A DNA stretch of 11,984 nucleotides, taken from contig JBAXRT010000091.1 of assembly GCA_037131065.1 (NCBI GenBank), forward strand, positions 1-11,984, read 5' to 3'. Positions 1 to 6,796 of the stretch are shown here, in pieces. The position numbers and the translations under genes were made by a program. Each line of letters starts with the position of its first letter. Position 1 is the first letter of the stretch. Below the pieces are notes generated by a model. That model made no database searches. It had not been told where the DNA came from and saw only the letters and a list, made by a program, of their open reading frames with translations. The stretch is from JBAXRT01 sp037131065 (GTDB taxonomy: Bacteria > Bacteroidota > Bacteroidia > Bacteroidales > FEN-979).

Positions 1-773
1 GAGAAAACTATTCCTATTCCACAAAACTGATAAGTCAAAGCACTATCCAAAGCGAGGCCGGAATCGAGTATGTTTCTTTTGTTAAGTCTAGCACAGGTAG
101 CCATTTGAAAAACACAGCAGAGACGATTGACATGAAATACTTTACTGGTGATCAATTACTTTTCACAGGTACTTCAGGAATATACAAAACTTTAGTAGCC
201 GATGTGCCAACCAGCAGTAAAACCATAACTTTCAATTTTGCAGGATGTACGGATGGCGATGGTAACAACTATGCAACAGTCCGGATAGGCTCGGGAAAAT
301 ATGTCCAGACCTGGATGGCCGAAAACCTGAACTACATTACAGGCAATAGCTGGTGCTACGATGATAATACATTAAATTGCGATACCTATGGCAGGCTGTA
401 TGACTGGCAAACAGCGCTTGGAGCCTGTCCATCGGGCTGGCATTTGCCCAGTGATGCTGAATGGACTGCGCTTACTGATTTTCTTGGCGGAGAATCCATT
501 GCCGGAGGAAAGATGAAAGAGGCCGGAACAGCTCATTGGCAATCACCAAATACAGGGGCAACCAACTCCACAGGATTCACTGCCCTTCCAGGCGGCAGGC
601 GGAGTCTCAATGGCTATTTCTATAATCTCGCGGTCCACGCCAACTTCTGGTCGTCGACGGAGAACTCCTCGACGACTGCGTGGGACCGGTACCTCTACCA
701 CAATGACGAGAACGTGAACCGATACTCCAACAACAAGACGGACGGTTTTTCGGCCCGCTGCATCCAGTACTGA
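1..773 (+). CDS. Secreted FISUMP-domain protein, C-terminal part (5' end outside window)
   Basis: The frame is open from base 3 at the window edge to TGA at 771-773 (256 residues), so the gene starts upstream; a TTG at 105 is inside this frame and is not a convincing start. A short beta-rich stretch (MKYFTGDQLLFTG, then KTITFNF near 225-245) is typical of the segment preceding FISUMP domains in Bacteroidota lipoproteins. From about 246 a complete FISUMP (Fib_succ_major) domain follows, shown by CTDGDGNNY, QTWMAENLNY, YGRLYDW, CPSGWHLPSDAEW, GFTALPGG, FWSSTE and a terminal GFSARCIQY. Such proteins are generally exported and surface associated; ligand and role here are unknown. The last 48 codons (627-770) have a base composition unlike the rest of the gene (see the separate entry). 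It is convergent with the kinase cluster and probably unrelated to it. Confidence 0.9.
   Translation, partial: ENYSYSTKLISQSTIQSEAGIEYVSFVKSSTGSHLKNTAETIDMKYFTGDQLLFTGTSGIYKTLVADVPTSSKTITFNFAGCTDGDGNNYATVRIGSGKYVQTWMAENLNYITGNSWCYDDNTLNCDTYGRLYDWQTALGACPSGWHLPSDAEWTALTDFLGGESIAGGKMKEAGTAHWQSPNTGATNSTGFTALPGGRRSLNGYFYNLAVHANFWSSTENSSTTAWDRYLYHNDENVNRYSNNKTDGFSARCIQY
627..770 (+). other. Candidate DGR variable region at the 3' end of the FISUMP gene
   Basis: Counting codons in frame, 43 of the 48 codons from CTC at 627 to TAC at 768 end in G or C, nearly all NNC or NNG. Upstream codons of the same gene end mostly in A or T. The switch is abrupt and coincides with the surface-loop part of the FISUMP domain, from NLAVHANFWSSTE to the C terminus. 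Diversity-generating retroelements rewrite the 3' end of C-type-lectin-like target genes through adenines in the first two positions of AAY codons, leaving the third base fixed and typically G/C; the pattern and position fit. The Asn-rich run NRYSNNKTDGFSARC also resembles DGR target C termini. No reverse transcriptase, Avd gene or template repeat is visible here, so the assignment rests on composition, position and the following hairpin. A composition change from recombination between paralogous FISUMP genes is the main alternative. Confidence 0.5.
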
Positions 774-798
774 CAGCGCCCGGACGCACACTAAACGA

Positions 799-816
799 CC
801 GGAAAGTAATTTCCGG
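799..816. terminator. Stem-loop between convergent genes; weak terminator or DGR target hairpin
   Basis: A perfect 7-bp inverted repeat, CCGGAAA and TTTCCGG, encloses the tetraloop GTAA, and an A-T pair (798/817) extends it. It begins 25 nt after the FISUMP stop. There is no clear T-run on either side, so it is a poor textbook intrinsic terminator, though a bidirectional role between convergent genes is plausible. Short-stem, 4-nt-loop hairpins just downstream of the variable region are also a known target-recognition feature of some diversity-generating retroelements. Confidence 0.45.
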
Positions 817-885
817 TTAATATAAGTGAAGCTTGCTGTAATCAAACTTCTCCATCATTTTTTCACGACTTCAATATGGTGTCTT

Positions 886-1194
886 TCAGGATGGTCTTAC
901 TTCATTTTGTAAGAAATCCTTCAGATCCTGTTCGTTTCCAAATCTTAAAACATCCTCTTCGGTTACACGTCCGGGAGAAAGCAGAAACCCCTGAATATGA
1001 TCGGTCGCTTTTATCTCTTTTAAACGTCCGTTACCCCTGACTGTTAAGACAGTCAGGACCAGATCTCCTGTAGATGCGCATTGCAACCGGCAAACAGGAC
1101 ATTCCCAATAGTCCATACTGTTGGTCAACATGACAGATTTTTTGCCTTCGGTAAGGCATTGCGGGCAATACCCGTCGCTGGTCTGACTGAACAT
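886..1194 (-). CDS. Small zinc-ribbon protein, last gene of the kinase/AAA+ cluster
   Basis: This is a 102-residue soluble protein with two CxxC knuckles, CPQC (10-13) and CPVC (32-35), that together form a simple one-zinc ribbon. The rest is about 60 residues with a beta-rich middle and an acidic helical tail (VTEEDVLRF, DLKDFLQ). It has no signal peptide or membrane span. It starts 32 nt after the PP2C gene; an AGGAA lies about 15 nt before the ATG. I do not recognise the family. Placement and the shared zinc-ribbon theme suggest an accessory or adaptor subunit of the cluster, but no activity can be assigned. Confidence 0.75.
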   Translation of the reverse strand: MFSQTSDGYCPQCLTEGKKSVMLTNSMDYWECPVCRLQCASTGDLVLTVLTVRGNGRLKEIKATDHIQGFLLSPGRVTEEDVLRFGNEQDLKDFLQNEVRPS

Positions 1195-1226
1195 GATATT
1201 TCTGTATTTCCTGTCAGGATAAAAAG

Positions 1227-1991
1227 TTATCGCGTTCCCGGCTTCACCACCTCTTTAAACCCGATCAGTACTACCGAAACATTGTCTTTTCCTCCTGCCT
1301 GCCTGGCATACTCGACCAGTTGTCCAGCATCGGCATGCTGTTCGAGTAAAGACTCTATCCGGTCGTCGGAAAGCATATCGTTCAATCCGTCGGAACAAAG
1401 GATAAAAAGATCGTCGTCAAAGACAGTTTCGCTGATCTCGGTAAAATCAATAAAAACCTCATCTCCTCCGCCGATGGAGTTGCATATCATATTTGAAGGG
1501 GCAGTTGGATCATACATTTCGCGCATGGAATGATCGGTCGATATCCGGGAAAGTATCCCTCCCCTGAAACGGTACAAACGGCTGTCGCCTGCATTATACC
1601 AAAAGATCCTGTTCTCGTACACCAGCATACCCACCAGGGTGGTCCCCATGTTCAGGAAAGCCGGGATCTCTTTCCCTTTAGAGACGATCTCGCCATGGAT
1701 CTTCCGGATCCAGTCATTGAATACAGTTTTCAGTTCATCAAAGGATAATCCCCTGTTCAATCCATGAGCGAATTCATCGAGACTCTGAACAACCAGCTCG
1801 CTGGCAAACTCCCCTCCGTTATGACCGCCCATTCCGTCGGCCACAGCGAACACTGCGGGAAATCCTTCCATGGGTTCGATCTGCAGCTGCAGTTTGTCGT
1901 CGCGGATAGTTTCCCCATGGACCAGCACCATGTCTTCGTTGTTTTCCCGAACACAACCTGTGTCACTGAATGCATCGATGGACAGAATCAT
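1227..1991 (-). CDS. PP2C-family Ser/Thr protein phosphatase
   Basis: This 254-residue protein is a full-length stand-alone bacterial PP2C (PPM) domain, metal-dependent and cytoplasmic. Family motifs are in order and intact: RENNED (15-20), ADGMGGHNGGE (51-61) with metal ligand D52, GTT (116-118), GDSR (135-138), CSDG (199-202) with D201, and GGKDNVSVV (233-241) with D236. All expected Mg/Mn ligands are present, so it should be active. No membrane segment or extra sensor domain is visible. It lies 36 nt after the FHA gene in the same cluster as a Ser/Thr kinase, the usual kinase-phosphatase pairing, and most likely dephosphorylates the kinase, the FHA protein or both. The start is supported by the conserved motif lying close to the N terminus, as usual for the family. 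Confidence 0.96.
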   Translation of the reverse strand: MILSIDAFSDTGCVRENNEDMVLVHGETIRDDKLQLQIEPMEGFPAVFAVADGMGGHNGGEFASELVVQSLDEFAHGLNRGLSFDELKTVFNDWIRKIHGEIVSKGKEIPAFLNMGTTLVGMLVYENRIFWYNAGDSRLYRFRGGILSRISTDHSMREMYDPTAPSNMICNSIGGGDEVFIDFTEISETVFDDDLFILCSDGLNDMLSDDRIESLLEQHADAGQLVEYARQAGGKDNVSVVLIGFKEVVKPGTR

Positions 1992-2027
1992 AGCGATTGA
2001 AAATTACGGGTTAATCAAAGGTGTTTA

Positions 2028-2594
2028 TCAGGCATCCACAAAGAATTCCAGATCGGCGATCGTCACTTTTGTTCCCATATACAATGCTTGAGGCACATTG
2101 GGATCAATTTTTTGATTATTGACAAAGGTTCCGTTGGTAGATCCCAGATCGGTGATCGTCCAAAAGCCCTGCGGATTCAGATCAAAACGAGCATGTGTCC
2201 CTGAAATATATCCCTGAGAGGCGAGCAATGAGGTATACGGACCGTTCTTTCGCCCTATGATGGCGCCATGTTGTGCGGCGAGTCTGATGCCCGAACTTTT
2301 GCTGACGAGTGTAAGACCCGTTGTTTTCACGGGTTCGCTCGGCCGGCGAATGGTTCCCTCAACATTAACCTCACCTTTCGGGGATGGAGCGGGAGAAACT
2401 GCCGGGGATGGAACAGGAGTAACTTCCACGGCTTTTTGCTTAACAGAAATCAAGACAGTACCGCATTTTGTGCAACGGTTCCCCTTACCAAACGTGGTGC
2501 ATTGCGGACAAATTTTTAATTCCTGTCCGCACTGGTCGCAGTAACAGGAATCCTGCTCGATCTCCACTTTACATTTAGGACAATCTATCATCAT
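2028..2594 (-). CDS. Zinc-ribbon / FHA-domain phosphothreonine-binding protein
   Basis: The 188 residues divide into three parts. Residues 1-48 hold zinc knuckles CPKC (5-8), CDQC (19-22), CPQC (29-32) and CTKC (41-44), a double zinc ribbon. Residues 52-92 form a Pro/Ser/Val-rich flexible linker. Residues about 93-188 are an FHA domain with the conserved IIGR (112-115), SGTH (131-134) and STNGTFVN (152-159). FHA domains bind phosphothreonine peptides, so this is the likely reader of kinase output. The linker contains GTIRRPSE around T81, closely like the repeated DKTIRKPS motifs at the kinase N terminus, so T81 may itself be phosphorylated and engage this or another FHA domain (inference). 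The gene starts 13 nt after the AAA+ stop with GGGAAGAG directly before two adjacent ATGs; spacing favours the second, a one-residue difference. Confidence 0.95.
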   Translation of the reverse strand: MMIDCPKCKVEIEQDSCYCDQCGQELKICPQCTTFGKGNRCTKCGTVLISVKQKAVEVTPVPSPAVSPAPSPKGEVNVEGTIRRPSEPVKTTGLTLVSKSSGIRLAAQHGAIIGRKNGPYTSLLASQGYISGTHARFDLNPQGFWTITDLGSTNGTFVNNQKIDPNVPQALYMGTKVTIADLEFFVDA

Positions 2595-2607
2595 CTCTCT
2601 TCCCTTT

Positions 2608-5600
2608 TTACACGTTTAATTTTAGATCCTCACTGCGGATAATGACCAGTTCTTCCTTGTCAAAACCGGGAATATTGAAAATCTTCTGCAAACGGTTGCT
2701 CTGCAAGGTTATAGTACGCTCGAAAAGTTTACGTACATCCCTCGCATTAGCGAAATTCCGGTCCTTTTTACGCACCATCTCCCCGAAAATTCCGGGTAAT
2801 AATACATCCGCAGCTTCATCAAGTTTCATTTTCTTCTTCTTCACCATAGACCTGAAGATAGTCGCCATCTCATCGGCTGAATAATCGGGAAAATGAATCA
2901 TGTTCTGGAAACGGGAAGGCAATCCGGGGTTTGAATCCAGAAACTTTTCCATTTCCCGGGTATACCCTGCCACAATACAGATAAACTTGCCTTTGTCGTC
3001 TTCGAGCCTCTTCAACAGGGTATTGATGGCTTCCAGTCCGAACTCGTCCTGCGGTCCGCCGTTAAGATTATACGCTTCATCGACAAAAAGTACCCCGCCC
3101 AGGGCTCTGTCGATCAGTTGATTGGTTTTAATGGCAGTCTGACCTGAAAACCCTGCCACCAGTCCGCTTCGGTCGGTTTCAACAAGATGTCCCCTTGATA
3201 AAATTCCGATCGACCTGAAAACCTCCGCCATGATGCGTGCAACGGTTGTTTTCCCCGTTCCGGGATTTCCCGAGAATACGAAATGTGAACTCACGAAAGT
3301 CTTTTCTCCTCCCGCCAAAGCTCTTTGTCTTTCCATATTGAGGACCGACACCAGGTTTCTTACTTCGGTCTTGACGCTCTCCAATCCGGTAAGCGTATTG
3401 AGTTCTCCCAGAACTTCACTGACATCCAGTTCTTTCGATTTTTTCAGCGGAATATCATCCGGCTGAATAGTTATCAGGGCTTCATCGGTTTGTAATTCCG
3501 GTAAAAGATCCGAAAGCCGGGTCGACATACGCTGGGTGGTCTCGTCGAACATTTTACGCATTTCACGTGCATTCCCGAAGTTCTTGGATTTAGCTTCCAG
3601 CTTCTGATCAATGGCTTTGCGCAATTGTTCCAGGGTTTCGGGGGGCATGACGAACTTTTTCTTTTTAACCAGGCCGGTGAAGATCTCCAACAGCTCATCC
3701 GCAGTATAATCATCAATATTCAGACGATGTGTGACCCGGCTTTCAATACCGGGGTTCACTCTCACAAACTGTTCCATCTCGGTCTGGTATCCGGCCAGGA
3801 TCACCACGAACTTGCCCCGGTCGTCTTCCATCCTTTTCATCAGGGCTTCAATAGCTTCGGTACCACCCTGGTCTTTCCCTCCTCCCTCGCTTACAGGAGC
3901 TAAGGTATAGGCTTCGTCAATAAAGAGGATACCTCCCATAGCCCGGTCGCACAGCTTGTTCACAGTATCGGGGGTTTCGCCGGAATACTTGCTTACGATC
4001 TGGCTGCGGTCCACCTCTATGACTTTAGCCGTAGGCAGCAGGTGAATGGCTTTAAATATCTCTCCAAGCTTCCTGGCAATAGTCGTTTTGCCGGTCCCCG
4101 GGTTTCCCGTAAGCACCAGGTTCAGGGCAAGGATCTCGGCCCCTGACAGACCACGCTCCATCCTCATCCTGTTAAATTCGACCTGCCTGGCCATCGCTTT
4201 GATGGATTCCTTCACACCTGTCATCCCCACAAACTCATCCATTTCGGCCATGATCTTGTCCAGGGTTTTTGCTTTTGCTGCTTCTTCGGCCGTGATATCG
4301 GCCAGGGTGATCACGTTAAGAAGCCCAGGGTTGAAGTCAGGTTTCCCGAATAAGGCCGATAGCCTCTGACCCTGGCGCGCTACAGCCAGTTCAAACGCTT
4401 TCACCACCTCCCGTGCATTCCCGAAGTTTTTGTCACGCGAAATATACATGCTGTCGAAAAAGTTTCCCAACCTCGTATCTGCCTCAGGATCCAGTGTCAG
4501 TTTTTTCTTTGCTGCCAGGTTACGGAAGATTTCGGTGAGTTCATCCGGCTTATAATCCTGGAACTCGATGGTGCGGTTAAATCGGGATTGCAATCCGGAA
4601 TTGGAAGCGATAAAATTATGCATCTCCTTTGTATACCCGGCCACGATGCAAATGAATTTGCCTTTATCATCGGAAAGCCTCTTGAGCAAGGTATCGATGG
4701 CTTCTTTCCCGAAAGAATCCTGGTCACCTGTGATCAGGTTGTAAGCTTCGTCAATAAACAGTACTCCGCCCATTGCCGAATCAACCAGCTGGTTGGTTTT
4801 TATCGCAGTCTGTCCCTGGAAACCTCCCACCAGACTGCTCCGGTCGGCTTCGACCAGATGTCCCCTGGAAAGCAGTCCGAGTGATTTGAACACATCGGCC
4901 ATGATCCTGGCTACCGTGGTTTTCCCGGTTCCCGGGTTCCCCGTAAAGATAAAATGCAGACCAAGCTGAGTTTTTTCTCCTCCTTTCATCTGTCTTTGTC
5001 TTTCCATATTCAGGAAAGAAACCAGACTGCGAACCTCGTCCTTCACGTTTAGCAATCCTGTCAGCTCATTCAGGCCTTTCATGCATTCATTCAGATCCAG
5101 CTCCTTTGGCTCTTCCCAGGGAATGTCAGCAACAGTAATAGTTTGCAGCATCTCGTCAGTCGGATTCAGGATCTTGTTCAGTCGGGCCGAAAGCTTTCCG
5201 GTCGTTTCTTCAAACAGCTTCCTCATCTCACGGCCATTGGCAAAGCTTTTATCACGGGCCTCATAGATCTTTGTAATGGCCTTTTTCAGCCTCTCTTCGG
5301 CCGCTTCTTCCAGCAGATACTTCTTCTTTTTGATCTGGCCCTTATAAATCTGCAACAACTCTTCGGGAGTGTAATCTTCTATATGCAGAAAACGGTCGAA
5401 GCGGCTTTTCAGTCCGTCATTCGCCGAAAGAAAATTATTCATCTCGTCCTGATAACCGGCAGCGATCACTACAAATTTATCCCGGTCATCTTCCATCCTT
5501 TTCATCAGCTTCTCGATAGCCTCCTGTCCGAACTTGTCTTTTTCCCCGGCCACACTCTGAGGCGCAAGCGTATAGGCTTCATCAACGAACAGGATCCCAC

Positions 5601-6792
5601 CCATGGCTTTGTCGCAAAGCTCATCTACCAGCTTGGGAGTTTCCCCTGTAAACTGGCTCACCATTTTAGCGCGGTCCACCTCGACCACATTGCCGTTATC
5701 CATGAACCCGATGGCTTCAAAGATCTCGCCAAGCTTGCGGGCAATCGTCGTTTTGCCAGTTCCGGGATTCCCGGTAAGAACCATATGCATTGAGGGGCGT
5801 TCAGCGGCAGCCAGACCCCTTTCGGCTCTTTCCTGAAAAGTCTTTACTTTTTGGGCTATTTCGCGGATGGCCGATTTCACGTTATCCATCCCAATGAACT
5901 CGTTGAGTTCGTCCAGGATCTGATCAAGAGTCTTTTCCTCGGGGACATATCCTTTGATGTCTTGGGGCAGGATCGTCAGGTCGTTGGTGCTGGCCTTGGT
6001 GCGGTTAAGCTGTGATGTAAATATCTCTTCTGCTTTTTCGGCTGCCAGATGACCGTTCCCAAAGGAATCATCTCGGGTCTTTACGGCATACTTGAACTGG
6101 GCTGTAAGTTTCTTGTACGCCTCTTCACCCAGGGTAAGACCAAAATATTTATCGCGCAGGATCTGAATACAGATCTCCCTCAGCTCTTCAAAGGTAAAAT
6201 CTGGAAGACGGAACAGGTAACGGAAACGGTTACGTACTGCAGGATTGTAAGCCAGGAAATTGTCAAATCCTCCCGGAAGGCCGGCCAGAACAACCACGGG
6301 ATCATTTTCCCAGTGCCCCATCTCGATAAACAGCTTATCCAGCTTGTTGATGTCGTTGGAATACCCGTCGGGTAAAAGCTTTTGGGCATTGTCGATAAAC
6401 AGGATCCCTCCTTTGGCGGCTTTAATGTTCCTGTCCCAGTCTTTGACAAAATTGTCATAATCCACCGCATCCACCATATGAATAGCCGGGGAGGTGATGA
6501 TCCCGTTGGCAAAGAATAGCTCCTGGAGTGTCTTTCCAAGGGTGGTTTTTCCCGTTCCGGTGTTCCCAATGATCAGCGAGTTCATACTCAGGCGTAGTTT
6601 CTTTCCGCCTGCCGATGAACGCTGTTTCAGTGATTGATAGGTGTTGATGAGCGACTGGATTTCTTTCTTTACTTCGGTCATCCCTACCAGCTTATCCATC
6701 GACTGGCCCGATGTGCCCGCCATCGACACTCCGCACCATTTACAAAACCTTGCAATGTCGCGGTTTTGTTTGTTACAGTTTTCGCAAAGCAT
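2608..6792 (-). CDS. Five-module CbbX/SpoVK-like AAA+ ATPase with N-terminal zinc ribbon
   Basis: This 1394-residue cytoplasmic protein starts with a zinc ribbon (CENC 3-6, CKWC 17-20), followed by five AAA+ modules of the CbbX/SpoVK group. Walker A lysines are K82, K347, K624, K902 and K1181, so modules 2-5 recur every 277-279 residues. Modules 2-5 have GNPGTGKTT and intact Walker B DE pairs (D404/E405, D681/E682, D959/E960, D1238/E1239). Module 1 has GNTGTGKTT and LFIDNAQ, with the catalytic Glu replaced by Asn at 135, so it may bind but not hydrolyse ATP. Modules 2 and 4 resemble each other (GETP, EAYTLAP), as do 3 and 5 (GQTAIKTNQL, EAYNL), giving an order of degenerate-A-B-A-B. Arginine-finger motifs SRF or SRV occur in modules 2-5; module 1 has NRF. 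CbbX-type proteins are usually single-module hexameric remodellers of enzyme complexes. The gene begins 4 nt after the kinase stop, suggesting translational coupling. Substrate unknown. Confidence 0.95.
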   Translation of the reverse strand: MLCENCNKQNRDIARFCKWCGVSMAGTSGQSMDKLVGMTEVKKEIQSLINTYQSLKQRSSAGGKKLRLSMNSLIIGNTGTGKTTLGKTLQELFFANGIITSPAIHMVDAVDYDNFVKDWDRNIKAAKGGILFIDNAQKLLPDGYSNDINKLDKLFIEMGHWENDPVVVLAGLPGGFDNFLAYNPAVRNRFRYLFRLPDFTFEELREICIQILRDKYFGLTLGEEAYKKLTAQFKYAVKTRDDSFGNGHLAAEKAEEIFTSQLNRTKASTNDLTILPQDIKGYVPEEKTLDQILDELNEFIGMDNVKSAIREIAQKVKTFQERAERGLAAAERPSMHMVLTGNPGTGKTTIARKLGEIFEAIGFMDNGNVVEVDRAKMVSQFTGETPKLVDELCDKAMGGILFVDEAYTLAPQSVAGEKDKFGQEAIEKLMKRMEDDRDKFVVIAAGYQDEMNNFLSANDGLKSRFDRFLHIEDYTPEELLQIYKGQIKKKKYLLEEAAEERLKKAITKIYEARDKSFANGREMRKLFEETTGKLSARLNKILNPTDEMLQTITVADIPWEEPKELDLNECMKGLNELTGLLNVKDEVRSLVSFLNMERQRQMKGGEKTQLGLHFIFTGNPGTGKTTVARIMADVFKSLGLLSRGHLVEADRSSLVGGFQGQTAIKTNQLVDSAMGGVLFIDEAYNLITGDQDSFGKEAIDTLLKRLSDDKGKFICIVAGYTKEMHNFIASNSGLQSRFNRTIEFQDYKPDELTEIFRNLAAKKKLTLDPEADTRLGNFFDSMYISRDKNFGNAREVVKAFELAVARQGQRLSALFGKPDFNPGLLNVITLADITAEEAAKAKTLDKIMAEMDEFVGMTGVKESIKAMARQVEFNRMRMERGLSGAEILALNLVLTGNPGTGKTTIARKLGEIFKAIHLLPTAKVIEVDRSQIVSKYSGETPDTVNKLCDRAMGGILFIDEAYTLAPVSEGGGKDQGGTEAIEALMKRMEDDRGKFVVILAGYQTEMEQFVRVNPGIESRVTHRLNIDDYTADELLEIFTGLVKKKKFVMPPETLEQLRKAIDQKLEAKSKNFGNAREMRKMFDETTQRMSTRLSDLLPELQTDEALITIQPDDIPLKKSKELDVSEVLGELNTLTGLESVKTEVRNLVSVLNMERQRALAGGEKTFVSSHFVFSGNPGTGKTTVARIMAEVFRSIGILSRGHLVETDRSGLVAGFSGQTAIKTNQLIDRALGGVLFVDEAYNLNGGPQDEFGLEAINTLLKRLEDDKGKFICIVAGYTREMEKFLDSNPGLPSRFQNMIHFPDYSADEMATIFRSMVKKKKMKLDEAADVLLPGIFGEMVRKKDRNFANARDVRKLFERTITLQSNRLQKIFNIPGFDKEELVIIRSEDLKLNV
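2611..5931 (-). repeat. Tandem duplication of a two-module AAA+ unit (A-B-A-B)
   Basis: Residues about 288-838 (4279-5931) and 843-1394 (2611-4266) are two copies of one unit, each an A-type module followed by a B-type module. A modules share the lead-in KTLD..[LM].E.[ND]EF.GM and the stretch MGGILF.DEAYTLAP. B modules share KELD, then NMERQR.[ML].GGEKT, LLSRGHLVE or ILSRGHLVE, GF.GQTAIKTNQL, and GKFICIVAGYT. A and B resemble each other less. The divergence is at protein level; the DNA copies are not near-identical, so this is an old duplication. Confidence 0.85.
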
Positions 6793-6796
6793 AATT

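Noticed and set aside
543..845. 100-aa minus-strand ORF opposite the FISUMP 3' end
   Set aside because: It is open because the strongly G/C-biased third positions of the sense gene remove antisense stops; the translation is Arg/Val-rich and resembles nothing.
5143..5793. 216-aa plus-strand ORF, and others like it at 4046-4369 and 3625-3903, inside the AAA+ gene
   Set aside because: These are antisense shadows of the conserved AAA+ modules; they recur at the same place in each module and carry no domain of their own.
2611..5931. The regular ~834-nt periodicity as a DNA repeat or recombination array
   Set aside because: The periodicity is that of AAA+ modules in a coding sequence and similarity is clear mainly at protein level, so it is an old domain duplication rather than a mobile or satellite repeat.
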